Positions 14,535 through 14,830 of a stretch of DNA of 14,830 nucleotides are shown here, in pieces; the first letter of the stretch is position 1; each line of letters opens with the position of its first letter. The stretch is taken from the NCBI GenBank assembly GCA_947629635.1, contig CANREO010000013.1, positions 1-14,830 of the forward strand, read 5' to 3'. Made by a program: the position numbers and the translations under genes. Origin of the DNA: an uncultured Clostridia bacterium (GTDB taxonomy: Bacteria; Bacillota; Clostridia; Christensenellales; CAG-917). The notes under the pieces were generated by a model. The model saw nothing but the letters and a program-made list of their open reading frames with translations. It searched no databases and was not told the origin of the DNA.

Positions 14535-14563
14535 AAAAACCTATCTGTTCAAGATAGGTTTTT
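14535..14563. terminator. Intrinsic terminator after the XRE gene, usable in both directions
   Basis: The stem AAAAACCTATCT/AGATAGGTTTTT with a GTTCA loop gives a T-run on both strands. Its core recurs 188 bases further on as part of the tandem repeat, so it is both the end of the XRE message and the edge of the repeat array. Confidence 0.8.
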
Positions 14564-14830
14564 CTTGGTGTCCCGTCGGAGATTCGTAGGCAAGGCCAGC
14601 GGCCTGCCGTAATAGCAGAGCGGAGTGCTTGCACTCGGAAGCGAGGCGTCAGTCCGGGGAAGGAGTTCGCCACGCAAAGCGTGGACGTCGCCAAGCGACG
14701 TAATCTTCTATGGGGAAACAAAAAGAACCTATCCGTTCAAGATAGGTTCATTCTGGTGTCCCGTCGGAGATTCGTAGGCAAGGCCAGCGGCCTGCCGTAA
14801 TAGCAGAGCGGAGTGCTTGCACTCGGAAGC
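14539..14830. repeat. Tandem 188-bp structured repeat, running past the window edge
   Basis: The sequence from 14567 to 14642 recurs without a change at 14755-14830, and the hairpin before it recurs with a few differences (14539 versus 14727), so the period is 188 bp. One full unit and about 100 bases of a second are visible. The unit is GC-rich against AT-rich surroundings and dense in hairpins: GGCAAGGCC/GGCCTGCC with a bulge (14589-14608), GAGTGC/GCACTC (14623-14636), CCACGC/GCGTGG (14670-14684) and ACGTCGC/GCGACGT (14685-14701). Read leftward, the unit ends CGAATCTCCGACGGGACACC-A, like the T-arm and acceptor end of a tRNA with CCA, followed by a terminator hairpin. No protein is likely here. 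It may be an array of small RNAs or a dispersed intergenic repeat. Confidence 0.8.
14725..14749 (-). terminator. Second repeat-unit hairpin, leftward terminator-like
   Basis: The stem GAACCTATC/GATAGGTTC has a 7-base loop. Read leftward it is followed by TTTTTG, so it fits an intrinsic terminator on the minus strand; on the plus strand no T-run follows. Confidence 0.6.

Noticed and set aside
14566..14608. A tRNA gene on the minus strand
   Set aside because: Only the 3' acceptor end, CCA and most of the T-loop resemble a tRNA. The 5' side of the T-stem does not pair and no anticodon arm or cloverleaf can be drawn.
14589..14701. A CRISPR array
   Set aside because: The repeated unit is 188 bp with no short direct repeats separated by unique spacers, and no cas genes are present.
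14512..14721. A 69-codon leftward ORF across the repeat
   Set aside because: It lies across hairpins and a terminator of the noncoding tandem repeat, starts in mid-unit and has an Arg/Leu-rich composition typical of chance reading of GC-rich structured DNA.

Overview
The window looks like chromosomal DNA of a low-to-moderate GC, Gram-positive fermentative anaerobe, most likely an uncultured gut member of the Clostridia. The evidence is indirect: near-perfect sigma-A promoters (TTGACA-17-TATAAT), purine-rich ribosome binding sites, short intrinsic terminators, a fused AdhE alcohol/aldehyde dehydrogenase, a GPH-family sugar symporter and a lipobox lipoprotein. No ribosomal RNA, complete tRNA, CRISPR array, transposase or phage gene was seen. 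Every name rests on motifs read by eye; no database search was run.

Left part (1-4070). The first 44 bases hold the start of a leftward gene, possibly a small cupin protein. An HxlR-type regulator diverges from it, with a consensus promoter and a candidate operator between them. A leftward metal-resistance operon follows: an ArsR/SmtB-type sensor, a separate 72-residue heavy-metal-binding (HMA) protein and a P1B-type ATPase without its own HMA domain. The sensor keeps the exact alpha-5 zinc ligand spacing of SmtB, the ATPase keeps the CPC and Lys/Asp residues of Zn/Cd/Pb pumps, and the promoter carries an SmtB/CzrA-like operator, so all three point to zinc (or Cd/Pb) export. A rightward iron-sulfur flavoprotein with its own terminator comes next.

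Middle part (4071-11725). A 762-residue GPH-type symporter carries two large additions to the family core: an outer loop of about 160 residues and an acidic tail of about 120 residues. After a hairpin without a clear U-run comes a tightly packed operon: a MarR regulator (4-base overlap with the next gene), a membrane-inserted M28-like protein that has lost several catalytic residues, bifunctional AdhE, and a small aminoglycoside-phosphotransferase-like kinase, closed by a strong terminator. AdhE provides the ethanol branch of fermentation; the roles of the two odd partners are unknown.

Right part (11726-14830). A leftward 549-residue lipoprotein that seems to contain two related halves lies between a leftward terminator with an open coding-like remnant (left) and a long promoter region (right). 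That region holds four TGC-NNNN-GCA boxes spaced exactly 22 bp apart. They cover two divergent promoters, one for an apparently leaderless XRE regulator and one firing leftward into a stretch with only a 29-codon ORF. The window ends in a GC-rich, hairpin-dense tandem repeat of 188 bp that continues beyond the edge. Read leftward, each unit looks like a structured RNA ending in a tRNA-3'-end-like sequence followed by a terminator hairpin.

The best candidates for something undescribed are the 188-bp structured repeat, the 22-bp box array with its divergent transcript, and the M28-like pseudoenzyme/AdhE/kinase operon.
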